A model generated the notes under the pieces. The model ran no database searches. It worked only from the letters and a program-made list of their open reading frames with translations, and had not been told where the DNA came from. The position numbers were made by a program, and so were the translations under genes. This document shows positions 1 to 8,311 of a stretch of DNA of 64,000 nucleotides, in pieces (position 1 is the first letter of the stretch; every line of letters begins with the position of its first letter). The stretch is from Tolypothrix sp. FACHB-123 (lineage in GTDB: Bacteria > Cyanobacteriota > Cyanobacteriia > Cyanobacteriales > Nostocaceae). The stretch is taken from positions 1 through 64,000 of the forward strand of contig NZ_JACJRE010000004.1 of the NCBI RefSeq assembly GCF_014697075.1, read 5' to 3'.

Positions 1-111
1 TTTTATTTGTTTTATTTATCATTGCCGGAATTTTTACAATTATCAATGTCATTTTGAAATCTCTCTTAGTTTTTATTAGGAAATAAGATGCGTTTCCCCT
101 AAGGTAAAACA

Positions 112-741
112 ATGGGTTGTGATGCCTACAGACTCCGGCATAAACCTCAACAAGAACCAGGAAAACCCCCTACTGTGCCTGTTGCTTATATCCAAATACC
201 TCAAGAGTGTAGTGCTAAGGAGTTATTTGCAGCAATTATTGAGCATTTGAAATATCAAATGACAAAAGGAACAGTAGCAGAGATTAGAGAGAGAACGCTG
301 CGGGTTCTTAAAGGATGTGGAGTGGAAATGCTGATTATTGATGAAGCCGATCGCTTTAAACCCAAGACTTTTGCTGAAGTGCGGGATATTTTTGACAAGT
401 TGGAAATAGCAGTGATTTTGGTGGGTACTGACAGATTAGACGCTGTAATCAAGCGAGATGAGCAAGTTTATAACCGTTTTCGTTCCTGTCATCGGTTTGG
501 TAAGTTTTCTGGGGAAGATTTTCAGCGAACTGTGGAGATTTGGGAAAAACAAGTTTTAAAACTGCCAGTTGCTTCTAATCTTTCCAGTAAGACAATGCTG
601 AAGACTTTGGGTGAGGCAACAGGAGGTTACATTGGGTTGCTGGATATGATTCTGAGGGAGTCAGCAATCCGGGCATTAAAGAAAGGATTACCAAAGATTG
701 ATTTGGAAACCTTGAAGGAAGTAGCAGCAGAGTATAAATAA
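112..741 (+). CDS. tnsC: TnsC AAA+ ATPase of type V-K CAST, N-terminally truncated
   Basis: TnsC is the AAA+ regulator that polymerises on target DNA and links Cas12k/TniQ to the TnsB transposase. The 209 residues match the C-terminal three quarters of V-K TnsC (family length about 276). Walker B (LIIDEAD) is at residues 74-80 and a sensor-like LVGTDRLD at about 103-110. Reading upstream in frame, codons for G-K-T (103-111), the end of Walker A, are still present, but a TAA at 100-102 blocks the frame and the roughly 65 N-terminal residues are not recognisable. The visible protein therefore lacks an intact Walker A. The stop overlaps the tniQ start by one base (TAATG). An insertion or deletion inside the P-loop codons is the simplest explanation; tnsB is outside the window. 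Confidence 0.9.
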   Translation: MGCDAYRLRHKPQQEPGKPPTVPVAYIQIPQECSAKELFAAIIEHLKYQMTKGTVAEIRERTLRVLKGCGVEMLIIDEADRFKPKTFAEVRDIFDKLEIAVILVGTDRLDAVIKRDEQVYNRFRSCHRFGKFSGEDFQRTVEIWEKQVLKLPVASNLSSKTMLKTLGEATGGYIGLLDMILRESAIRALKKGLPKIDLETLKEVAAEYK

Positions 742-1250
742 TGGAAGTCCCAGAGATTCAATCTTGGCTGTTTCAAGTAGAACCTTTAGTGGGAGAAAGT
801 TTGAGTCACTTTTTGGGACGCTTTCGGCGGGCAAACGATTTAACTCCTACTGGATTAGGGAAAGCAGCAGGTTTTGGGGGTGCGATCGCACGGTGGGAGA
901 AATTTCGGTTTAATCCCCCTCCTTCTCGCCAGCATTTAGAAGCATTGGCTAAGGTTGTGGGGGTTGATGTCGATAGGTTAGCGCAGATGTTACCACCTGC
1001 TGGGGTAGGGATGAAGCTTGAGCCGATTCGGTTATGTGCTGCTTGTTATGTTGAGTCACCTTGTCACAAAATTGAGTGGCAGTTGAAGGTGACACAAAGA
1101 TGCACGAGTCACAATTTAACCTTGTTGTCAGAATGCCCAAACTGTGGGGCAAGATTTAAGGTTCCAGCAGTATGGGTAGATGGTTGGTGTCATCGTTGTT
1201 TTCTAACTTTTGCCGATATGGTCAAGCATCAAAAGTCTATTGATTACTAA
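741..1250 (+). CDS. tniQ: TniQ, V-K CAST target-selection protein
   Basis: TniQ bridges the Cas12k R-loop complex and TnsC filament during RNA-guided transposition. The 169-residue length fits the short TniQ of V-K systems (about 167). Cysteine/histidine pairs typical of the zinc-binding fold are visible: CAAC near residue 98, then CTSH, CPNC and CHRC in the last 50 residues. The N-terminal VEPLVGESLSHFLGRFRRAN is a typical TniQ opening. The ATG overlaps the tnsC stop, so translation is coupled. A hairpin with T-rich flank follows at 1289-1328. No disruption is seen in this gene. Confidence 0.95.
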   Translation: MEVPEIQSWLFQVEPLVGESLSHFLGRFRRANDLTPTGLGKAAGFGGAIARWEKFRFNPPPSRQHLEALAKVVGVDVDRLAQMLPPAGVGMKLEPIRLCAACYVESPCHKIEWQLKVTQRCTSHNLTLLSECPNCGARFKVPAVWVDGWCHRCFLTFADMVKHQKSIDY

Positions 1251-1288
1251 GTTTGTGCAATATAGTATTCAAATTTTAGCCACTAATA

Positions 1289-1328
1289 ATCCCCCCTGCT
1301 TTACTGGAAAAAGGTAACATGGGGGGAT
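1289..1328 (+). terminator. Hairpin after tniQ, probable terminator
   Basis: ATCCCCCC (1289-1296) and GGGGGGAT (1321-1328) form an 8-bp perfect stem followed by ATTTTATG, 38 bases after the tniQ stop. The loop is long (24 nt), so efficiency is uncertain. The gap on either side holds nothing else. Confidence 0.55.
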
Positions 1329-1391
1329 ATTTTATGTTTCAACAAATAAGAGAATTCGCTACAACTTAAATTGGCTCCCAAAATGACCGAA

Positions 1392-1589
1392 TCATGGAGT
1401 AATTTGTTCTGGTTGCTCGACGGTCGGATTGAACATAATTGAGAAAGTTGCATTTGGTATCAGTCGGTGTAGAGCTTGGGAATGAGCTTCCGCATCACTG
1501 CGGCGGCGAAAACGAGCAACTATCTGGTGTTGCATACTAGGAAAATGGCGGACTATACACCAAGGATTTAGCTTTTCAATGTAGGTCAC
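1392..1589 (-). CDS. Small conserved hypothetical protein (65 aa)
   Basis: This 65-residue basic protein begins MTYIEKLNPW and has a CIVRHFPSMQ...VARFRRRSDAEAH core. I recall similar short proteins of unknown function in filamentous cyanobacteria, with the same opening and the arginine-rich FRRRSDAE segment. No enzymatic motif is visible. It sits just after tniQ on the opposite strand, where V-K elements carry their variable cargo. Function is unknown. Confidence 0.6.
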   Translation of the reverse strand: MTYIEKLNPWCIVRHFPSMQHQIVARFRRRSDAEAHSQALHRLIPNATFSIMFNPTVEQPEQITP

Positions 1590-1674
1590 AAAAACCTCCC
1601 GATCATACCTATGATTTAGCTATTGAATTGCAGTGGAATAATAGACAAAAGTTGCTTGAACATTGCCAACACTA

Positions 1675-1699
1675 AAGCCACCCTAATGTGAGAGTGGCT
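1675..1699. terminator. Small hairpin between cargo genes
   Basis: AGCCAC and GTGGCT form a short stem around an ~11-nt loop, followed on the + strand by GGTAAAAAAATG. It lies between two minus-strand cargo genes. It may be a terminator or part of a repeat. Confidence 0.25.
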
Positions 1700-1743
1700 G
1701 GTAAAAAAATGTCATCCTGACATTGCAATTGGTTGACAGTTCG

Positions 1744-1775
1744 ACTTCCCTGCGGGACGCTACGCGAACGCGGCA
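1744..1775. repeat. Dispersed GGGACGCTACGCGAACG-type repeat
   Basis: CTGCGGGACGCTACGCGAACG here recurs in inverted orientation at 56017-56040 (CGTTCGCGTAGCGTCCCGAAG). This short palindrome-rich repeat is one of the dispersed intergenic repeats of Nostoc-type genomes. Confidence 0.6.
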
Positions 1776-1814
1776 ATCAAGCGTAGTCGAGATTCACCAT
1801 CAACTTTTCGATTC

Positions 1815-2120
1815 CTACTTATGCTTTGTGAAAGAACAGAGTATCTTCAGAAATTCTTCGGGGATTTCCTCAAAGTTTTCTAGCAGGAAGTCCATTAGGG
1901 CAAGATGGCGTAAATCACTGGGCATCGGTCTGCGGTAATTGCGACCTTTGGAAAACCAACGCCGGACGGTTGAAATTGAACGAGAGCAAATCCGAGCCAT
2001 AGCTTCATGATTGACATCCCATTTGGCATAAAAATTCTTGGGTGTCATTCCTAGTTGACAATGGCTGTATAGATCAATCAAATTTTGCTCTCGTACCTGT
2101 AAAGGACGCGGATTAGTCAT
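1815..2120 (-). CDS. Helix-turn-helix hypothetical protein
   Basis: Starting at the ATG at 2120 (MTNPRPLQVREQNLIDLY) the product is 101 residues. The ATG overlaps the TGA of the upstream 185-aa frame as ATGA, which is why I prefer it to a longer start at 2180. The central segment, ARICSRSISTVRRWFSKG, looks like a helix-turn-helix with a recognition helix ending in RRWF, followed by a C-terminal acidic helix. It is probably a small DNA-binding protein translationally coupled to its partner, perhaps a two-gene regulatory or toxin-antitoxin-like cargo unit. That role is inference; I do not recognise the family. Confidence 0.6.
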   Translation of the reverse strand: MTNPRPLQVREQNLIDLYSHCQLGMTPKNFYAKWDVNHEAMARICSRSISTVRRWFSKGRNYRRPMPSDLRHLALMDFLLENFEEIPEEFLKILCSFTKHK

Positions 2121-2632
2121 AGCGGCGACCCTTCCAGTGGTTCTAAATCTTTTTCCCAGGCAATATCGGCATATGTCCAAGCAGCACTGGGGCTATCTTT
2201 GCTCAACCAAATCAGGTAGCACCAAGTCCAGCAGCAAAGATGGGGAGCAAAGCTATAAAATCTGCCGATCGCAATTCCCCAATCCGTGTCAGAACCAACC
2301 CAACGCAATTTGTCGCCGTACAAAAAGCGGGGTGTCTTTGCTGTATTGGGAAAGTCTTCAGGTAAATCAACCGAACTCGGAGTAAATTTATGAGTAATTA
2401 ATGTTGGAAGTGAATTTTTTTGGCTTTGAGCGATCGCACTGGAATAATTAGCAATCAGTTCAGCATCAATGCTCTGGGTTAATTGGGAAATTAACAACGC
2501 TGCTAAACTTTCTTGTTCTTGCTGTTCACAATAATCGCTGAGTTTCGCCAATAGTTCAGCAATACCAAAGTCATCTAAAGCTTGTAGATAACCTCTGTAT
2601 TCATCTGTTTTATGGCAAACAGGTCTTAACAT
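2117..2632 (-). CDS. Hypothetical protein coupled to HTH gene
   Basis: I place the start at the ATG at 2632 (MLRPVCHKTDEYRGYLQALDDFG) because AGGAG lies 9 bases upstream; an in-frame ATG at 2674 is less well supported. The 171-residue product has an N-terminal helical part, then a YGDKLRWVG...DWGIAIGRFYSFAPHLCCWTWCYLIWL segment that is Trp/Cys-rich and could be a small beta barrel. No known catalytic motif is seen. Its stop overlaps the next gene's start (ATGA), so the two form a translationally coupled pair within the CAST cargo. Function is unknown. Confidence 0.65.
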   Translation of the reverse strand: MLRPVCHKTDEYRGYLQALDDFGIAELLAKLSDYCEQQEQESLAALLISQLTQSIDAELIANYSSAIAQSQKNSLPTLITHKFTPSSVDLPEDFPNTAKTPRFLYGDKLRWVGSDTDWGIAIGRFYSFAPHLCCWTWCYLIWLSKDSPSAAWTYADIAWEKDLEPLEGSPL

Positions 2633-2803
2633 GGAATATGTCTCCTGTGAAAGGGAGCCAGAAGCCAGCGTCATCCCTGAGAAAGTTGTGCGCTGGCTTT
2701 TGACTTATCAGTAATCATACATAAAATATATGTATTCCTATTTAAATTAATTTGTTTTTAGTGATTTAATATAAAAATACATAGAAAAGCTGATGATAGT
2801 CAC

Positions 2804-2980
2804 ATGGGAAAAGTAACGTTGAGTATTTACATGGAAGAAGAAGACAAAGAAGCTCTGCAACAACTGGCGGATGCAGAGGAGCGTTCTTTGTCGCAAATGG
2901 CAGTGTTAATTCTGAGACGAGCGATTAAACAAGCACAGGCTGATGGAACGATTTCGTCAAATCAAGGAAAAGGGAAGTGA
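2804..2980 (+). CDS. Ribbon-helix-helix (CopG/Arc-like) small protein
   Basis: ATG at 2804 to TGA at 2980 encodes 58 residues. The sequence starts MGKVTLSIYMEEEDKEALQQ, a short basic beta strand followed by LADAEERSLSQMAVLILRRA, the two-helix pattern of CopG/Arc/MetJ ribbon-helix-helix DNA-binding proteins. Such proteins usually dimerise and repress their own operon or act as antitoxins. No toxin gene follows directly; instead the stop codon abuts a decayed tniQ copy at 2981. The gene is intact and lies inside the CAST cargo. Confidence 0.7.
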   Translation: MGKVTLSIYMEEEDKEALQQLADAEERSLSQMAVLILRRAIKQAQADGTISSNQGKGK

Positions 2981-3275
2981 GGCGATCGCACGTTAGGAAA
3001 AATTCCGGTTTAATCTCCTAACGTTTCGCCTGCAATTTGAGGCAATTGGTTTATGTGCTACTTGTTAAGCTTAGTCGGCATGTCACAATATTGAGTGGTA
3101 GTTTGTAGTATTTTATGGTGGTGGAGTTTCATAGCAAACATAGATTAAGATTATGAGCAGAATGCCCAAATTGTGAGCCAAATTTCAAATACCTGCTTTT
3201 TGGGTTAATAGGTGGTGTCAGAGGTGTTTTCTGGAATTTACCACAATGGCTAAACATCAAAAGTCAGCTTATTAA
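2981..3275 (+). pseudogene. Decayed second copy of tniQ
   Basis: The DNA resembles bases about 881-1250 of the intact tniQ: the same GCGATCGCACG and TTCCGGTTTAATC blocks, a TTATGTGCTACTTGTTA block, AGAATGCCCAAATTGTGAG, GTGGTGTCAGAGGTGTTTTCT, and the terminal GGCTAAACATCAAAAGTC. All frames carry stops, about 80 bases of the middle are missing, and the N-terminal third is absent. It is a relic, not an expressed gene. Confidence 0.85.
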
Positions 3276-3314
3276 ACAGCTTTTTGTTTATACAATTTTA
3301 ACTTTGAGCAACAA

Positions 3315-3791
3315 GTGGTTAAATATTCAGATGCAGAAATTGATGATTTAATTAACGAACCTAAACCTTTATTGTCGAATTGGAAATCCAAAATTAAACT
3401 TCAAGAAGGACGTGGCTCTAAACAACGTAGTTTTGAAATTGAAGGTAAAAATGGAAATAAATTTTTATTAATTTTACGCCAAAGCAATTTTAATCAGCTA
3501 GATTTTTCAATTATTCTTGGTGTTTATTTATCTAGTTCTAACAAGGTTTTCCATTTAAAAAGATATGATGGAAAAAGCCACGAACATACTAACCCAATTG
3601 AAAAAAACCGATTTTACGATTTTCATATTCATACTGCTACAGAACGTTATCAAAATTATGGAAATGGAGAATAAGATAAATATGCACAACCAACTGATAG
3701 ATTTACTAATTATGGTGAAGCATTATATTGTATGATAGAAGATTGCGCTTTTATTTTACCTGATGATCCTCAGCTAGAGCTTTTCAGCTAA
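3315..3791 (+). pseudogene. Hypothetical protein interrupted by an in-frame stop (DUF6978-like)
   Basis: The frame opens at 3315 and runs 119 codons to TAA at 3672-3674. The same frame then continues without interruption (DKYAQPTDRFTNYGEALYCM...) to TAA at 3789-3791, so a 158-residue protein appears split by one nonsense codon. The FHIHTATERYQ segment before the stop and the PTDRFTNYGEAL segment after it look like one domain. I tentatively associate it with DUF6978, which I recall being found beside DUF1828 proteins. It directly precedes the DUF1828-like gene. Either the gene is dead or the 119-residue product is used. Confidence 0.65.
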
Positions 3792-3800
3792 GTGGATATT

Positions 3801-4583
3801 ATGATTACAGACGCGATCACACAGGAATTTAAAAGAAAGGTTTGTGAAGAAATTCGCCTTTTAGAAGAAGGTAAGGATAGGTTTCGTGTATTTACACCCT
3901 TTCGTTTTGATGATGGTGATCACCTAGCTATTGTTTTAAAAAAAGAAAAAGAAAATTGGTTGCTTTCAGATGAGGGTCATACTTATCTACATTTAAGTTA
4001 TAGAATCAATCCCATTGATTTAGCAACTGGAACACGTAGAGAACTTATTGAATATGCACTACAGGAGTTTCAAGTAGAAGATAGATATGGTGAGTTGATT
4101 ATTAGAATAAATGAAAATGAATATGGAAATGCTTTATTTAGTTTTGCTCAGGCTTTGTTAAAAATATCTGATATTAATTATCTTTCTAGAGAAAGAGTTA
4201 AATATACTTTTTATGAAGATTTTAGATCTTTGATTGAAAAAAATGTCCCTAAAAATAGATATACATTTGAATGGCACGATCCTCAACATGATCCAGATGG
4301 AGTTTATGAAGTTGATTGTTATATTAACCATTTAAAAACACCTTTATATATTTATGCTCTTCCTAATGATAATAAAGTTAAGGATGCCACTATTTCTTTA
4401 TTTCAATTTGAAAAATGGCAAAATAATTTTTATCCCGTAGCTATTTTTCAAGATGAAAGCGCAATCAGCAAGAAAGTTTTAAAAAAATTTTCTAAAGTTT
4501 GTGAAAAGCAGTTTCCAAACTTTAAAAATAATCAAGAAGAAATTATTGTTTATTTAAAACAAGTTCTTTCTATTGCAGAATAA
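3801..4583 (+). CDS. DUF1828-like protein
   Basis: The ATG at 3801 gives 260 residues; an in-frame GTG at 3792 directly after the preceding stop is an alternative. The N-terminal part contains RVFTPFRFDDGDHLAIVLKK and WLLSDEGHTYLHL, matching my recollection of DUF1828. The C-terminal half, with YEVDCYINH and PLYIYALPND, may be the DUF1829-type or nuclease-like partner domain. It is AT-rich relative to the photosynthesis genes. It pairs with the preceding interrupted gene; such pairs occur on mobile elements and are candidate defence or toxin-antitoxin units, but no function is established here. Confidence 0.75.
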   Translation: MITDAITQEFKRKVCEEIRLLEEGKDRFRVFTPFRFDDGDHLAIVLKKEKENWLLSDEGHTYLHLSYRINPIDLATGTRRELIEYALQEFQVEDRYGELIIRINENEYGNALFSFAQALLKISDINYLSRERVKYTFYEDFRSLIEKNVPKNRYTFEWHDPQHDPDGVYEVDCYINHLKTPLYIYALPNDNKVKDATISLFQFEKWQNNFYPVAIFQDESAISKKVLKKFSKVCEKQFPNFKNNQEEIIVYLKQVLSIAE

Positions 4584-5038
4584 TTAACCGTCTTTTATCA
4601 CTTTCGGGGGAGAATAATTTGGAATGCTTACAGCAAAAGACTTTTAGGAAAAAACTATGATTTCAGCAGTTGTGTTAGAAAAATAAACGCTCAAATGCGA
4701 TTTCTATCCACAGTTCAAAATTTGGCTTTTATTTTTATTTTCTCAGAGTGGAAAAACAGGTTAAATTTAGTGTTTTATAGTTACCGTCTTGAATAAGATA
4801 TGAATTTCTCACACACAATATCCTGTTATTAACCTGAGTTCAGGATAAGCTGAAAACCTGATTAAGCCGTAGCTTGATTCTATAATTTGTCAAAGAGGTT
4901 GCCTTGTTTCAGGCATTTAAGCTTGAATAAACCTCCTTAACCTGAACTGAGGTTGTTATTAACTTATTGAAGTGCAAATCGCCCTGTATAAAAATAAGTA
5001 ATATAAATATGTGCAGTTTGTTTATATTGATGTTTTGA
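4584..5038. other. Intergenic region with imperfect inverted repeat
   Basis: No gene is seen. AACCTGAGTTCAGGAT (about 4831) and AACCTGAACTGAGGTT (about 4938) are imperfect inverted copies flanked by GTTATTAA-type sequence. They could be a decayed small mobile element or bidirectional terminators between convergent genes. Confidence 0.4.
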
Positions 5039-5371
5039 TTATTTGCAAGACTTATTTTGTTGCTTACTAGCAATTCTTTTTAATTCTTCTTCAGAGGATT
5101 CATAATCGCCTAAGTAAGCTTGCATCAAGCACTGCCAAAGCCTCCCATGATTGGGAACTTGAAGGTGCAATAACTCATGGACAATCGCGTAATCTTGAAG
5201 GTGAATTGGTAAATCTAACAGGGATGTATCAAAAGTCAAGCGTCCCGAAGATGAACAGGATGCCCACTTGTTGTGCATAGAGCGCAACATAATTGATTGG
5301 ACTTGAACATCCAGCTTTTGTGCCCATTGCCAGACTCTTGCTTTGAAGGTTGCTTTGTCTTCAGATCTCAT
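5039..5371 (-). CDS. YgjP/M48-like metallopeptidase associated with type I RM
   Basis: The 110-residue protein carries the zinc metallopeptidase motif HELLH (in YAIVHELLHLQVPNHG) and the MHNKWASCSSSGRLTFD segment shared by YgjP-like (DUF45) proteins. It overlaps the 3' end of hsdR by 11 bases on the same strand. Short stand-alone versions like this are regularly found as the last gene of type I restriction-modification operons. The role in restriction is not established; proteolytic control of HsdR is a plausible inference. The length is about half of E. coli YgjP but normal for this RM-linked subgroup. Confidence 0.85.
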   Translation of the reverse strand: MRSEDKATFKARVWQWAQKLDVQVQSIMLRSMHNKWASCSSSGRLTFDTSLLDLPIHLQDYAIVHELLHLQVPNHGRLWQCLMQAYLGDYESSEEELKRIASKQQNKSCK

Positions 5372-8291
5372 AGGCTTTACTCAGCAGCATAAATAGTTTA
5401 TCAACAACTGCTGTTACTTGATCCAAATCATCGATTTCAGCAAAAATTGCGAAAGTAACTTCTTTCCGCAACTCTCTTAATTCTGCCTCACTGGTTCGCC
5501 AATTAGGATACTCGATAAAAGCTTGTTTAATTTGATTGCTCACGTCTTCAGGATTATTAATACCTGCTTCCTTTAAGCTTTGAAATACAAAAAACGTTAA
5601 ACTATCAAACCCCCGTCTAGCCTGTTCTTTCTTGCGCTGCTCATTTTGGCTAATTTCTTGAACCAGTGTATCTAAAGCTTCTTGGGTATTGGTCTGGCGA
5701 TTTTCAAAATTTTCTTGGATGATTTTGGCACGTTCTGCCATTGCAATGAGAAAAGGGTCATCGGGATTTTCTTCGGCAGTTTTTTCGATGCTTTTGATGA
5801 GGTTGATTACTTTGGTAGTTTCACCTCCTTGCTTATCTTTGATGATTTCAAGGGTTTGGGCATTAATTTCAACAAAATTTGTTACAGTTGCGATCGCAGT
5901 TGCGCCAATATGTTTTTGTACGAGTTCATCGGTCTTGCGCTGCAAGGCTTTATCGACGTAAACCCTTTTACTGTAGGCTTTGCGAATTACCTCATAAATA
6001 GAGGAAAGGGTGGCGTAATCGTCCATGTAGGGACGCAGAAAAGCATCAGGGGAGATAATTTCATAGAGCATTTCTAGCTCTTTATAGGCTTTAAAAAATG
6101 CTTTTCTGCGTTCTTGCTCTCGGAAATGCTCAATAATATCATCTACATCTTTATCGTTAAAATTGTTCTGAATCAAGCTCAAATAAGTTGGGGCTTGCTG
6201 CTCGATTTTGGTTTTGAATAAAGTTTTGAGCAGTTTCAAATCTTTGATAATGGCGTTAATTTCTTCACTGTCGAAGGCAAGGGCTTTTTCTAGTTTGTCA
6301 AAAATGCCTACAAAATCTAGCACAAAGCCATGCGGTTTCACCATTTCCTGAGATTCGCTTTCGTAGGGACGATTTACACGCGCGATCGCTTGTAATAAGG
6401 TATGATCGCGCATGGGTTTATCTAGATACATGGCATAAAGCAAGGGAGCATCAAATCCTGTCAGCAGTTTCTCGGTAACAATGAGGATTTTGGGGTACTC
6501 CCCAAACTTAGCGAAGTTTTTACGGATTTGTTTTTCTGTCTTGTCGTCGAGGTGGTAGGTTTTGAGTTCTTGAGTGTCGTTATTGTTTCCGGTATAGACA
6601 ACTGCGGAGTATTCTGTAGGCAAATACTTATCTAAGGCTTGTTTATATTTAGCGCAAGCGGGACGGTCAACGGCGACTAAAAATGCTTTATAACCAAGTG
6701 GTTCTATGTTTTGAGTGTAATGCTTGGCGACAGATTTCGCTACCTGATCTACTCTTTGATCACCTTTTAGGAAATTTTTTAAATTGACGGCACGATCTAG
6801 AATTTTATTTAATTCAGCAATATCGCTAATACCTTCAGTTTCTGCCAAGTTAAGAAATTCTTCTTCCATGAGTTTCCTTGGCACAATCATCTTGTTGGAA
6901 GCAATATTGTAGTAAAGGGGTAGTGTGGTTCCGTCTTCAATACTTTCAGCAATTGAATATTTATGCAGATACCCCTGTTTATCATCTGTACCGAAGGTTT
7001 TAAATGTGCCTTTACCGTAGCTAGTTTTATCTACAGGTGTGCCAGTAAAGCCGATAAATGTGGCATTAGGTAATCCTGCCATCAGGAATGTTCCTAAATC
7101 ACCTCCGGTGGTGCGGTGCGCTTCGTCAATCAGAATATAAATATTTTTTCTCAAATTAATGTTGGCAGGCATATCGCGAAATTTGTGGATCATGGTGACG
7201 ATAATGCCCCGATAATCATCTTTTAATAGTTGATTAAGGGTAGTAATGCGATCGGCGTGTTGAACATTATTCAGCCCCAAGTTAATGAGGTTTCTGAGCA
7301 TCTGATCTTCCAGTTCGTTGCGGTCAATCATTAGCAGAACTGTTGGCTTATCGCTCTCTGGAGCTTTAAAGAGCATTTCCGCCGTTTTAATCATAGTGAA
7401 GGTTTTACCACTGCCTTGGGTATGCCAGACAAGTCCTTTAGTGCGTTCAGGATCGTGACAGCGTTCAATGACATTTTCAATGGCGGTAGTTTGATGTTGA
7501 CGCAGAATAAATTTTTGCAGAGTTTCTTCTTTTTCTGCAAAGAGAATATAATTTTGCAGGAGTTGGAGAATATCGTCAGGTTGACAAAAGCTCTTAATTT
7601 TTTCCTCTAGTTGACCGATTTGTTCTGCTTTCCAGTTAAAGATGTTGCGCCGTATCGTGTTCCATGTCACCCCATAAGAAAAGCCAATAGCTTCAGTGGC
7701 GGTAAAAATCATCTGGGGAACAAATAACTCTGGGGTTTCGGTATGGTAGCGGCGGATTTGGTCAATGCCTAAAGCTATGGCTTCATCTTTAGTGGCATTT
7801 TTGCATTCGATGACAAGAATAGGAATACCGTTGATCAAAAAAACCACATCTTCCCGTATGCCGTACTTGCCGTTATGAATGTAGTATTCTTCAGTGACTT
7901 CGTAGGTATTTGCGGTTAAGTTAGGATCGTCATATTCAATCAGTTTTAGGTCAAGTTCCCGATTTTCCGCAGCGTAGAAATATTTGCCTTGGTTGCGGAG
8001 ATAGGTGAGAAAGTCTCGATTTCCGTATATGTCGGCAGGTAAGTTACTTAGTAAAGCGATAAGTACGCCTTCTCCATCGCTGTACTTGGGGTTAAATTGA
8101 CGGACTTTTTGATAAAGGATATCGTTAAAATAGATAGAAGCTTGAGCAGCTTTTTCTTGAATGTTGCCGCTGTGGTTATTAAAGCCTCTTCTGGTTTCGG
8201 CTTCGTCACGAGATACAAATTTCCAGCCGATTTCTTGAGCGTAAGTGATAATACGGCTTTGAACAGTTTTGTGTTCCCCAGGTTTTGGCAT
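5361..8291 (-). CDS. hsdR: Type I restriction enzyme subunit R (HsdR)
   Basis: HsdR is the motor and nuclease subunit of a type I restriction complex: it translocates DNA and cuts it when HsdM2S detects unmethylated sites. The 976 residues contain an N-terminal nuclease region (VIECKN near residue 160, typical of the PD-ExK core), Walker A HTQGSGKTFTM near 288, the DEAH box LIDEAHRT near 387, and further SF2 helicase motifs (TGTPV; QAIARVNRPY). The frame is intact and full length. It lies downstream of a broken Schlafen-like gene, 20 bases from its end, in the order hsdM-hsdS-(broken gene)-hsdR-peptidase. Confidence 0.97.
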   Translation of the reverse strand: MPKPGEHKTVQSRIITYAQEIGWKFVSRDEAETRRGFNNHSGNIQEKAAQASIYFNDILYQKVRQFNPKYSDGEGVLIALLSNLPADIYGNRDFLTYLRNQGKYFYAAENRELDLKLIEYDDPNLTANTYEVTEEYYIHNGKYGIREDVVFLINGIPILVIECKNATKDEAIALGIDQIRRYHTETPELFVPQMIFTATEAIGFSYGVTWNTIRRNIFNWKAEQIGQLEEKIKSFCQPDDILQLLQNYILFAEKEETLQKFILRQHQTTAIENVIERCHDPERTKGLVWHTQGSGKTFTMIKTAEMLFKAPESDKPTVLLMIDRNELEDQMLRNLINLGLNNVQHADRITTLNQLLKDDYRGIIVTMIHKFRDMPANINLRKNIYILIDEAHRTTGGDLGTFLMAGLPNATFIGFTGTPVDKTSYGKGTFKTFGTDDKQGYLHKYSIAESIEDGTTLPLYYNIASNKMIVPRKLMEEEFLNLAETEGISDIAELNKILDRAVNLKNFLKGDQRVDQVAKSVAKHYTQNIEPLGYKAFLVAVDRPACAKYKQALDKYLPTEYSAVVYTGNNNDTQELKTYHLDDKTEKQIRKNFAKFGEYPKILIVTEKLLTGFDAPLLYAMYLDKPMRDHTLLQAIARVNRPYESESQEMVKPHGFVLDFVGIFDKLEKALAFDSEEINAIIKDLKLLKTLFKTKIEQQAPTYLSLIQNNFNDKDVDDIIEHFREQERRKAFFKAYKELEMLYEIISPDAFLRPYMDDYATLSSIYEVIRKAYSKRVYVDKALQRKTDELVQKHIGATAIATVTNFVEINAQTLEIIKDKQGGETTKVINLIKSIEKTAEENPDDPFLIAMAERAKIIQENFENRQTNTQEALDTLVQEISQNEQRKKEQARRGFDSLTFFVFQSLKEAGINNPEDVSNQIKQAFIEYPNWRTSEAELRELRKEVTFAIFAEIDDLDQVTAVVDKLFMLLSKAYEI

Positions 8292-8311
8292 AAGTAGGAT
8301 AAAGGTATAAT

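Noticed and set aside
5682-6077. Plus-strand frames within hsdR
   Set aside because: Antisense to intact hsdR; composition typical of shadow frames.
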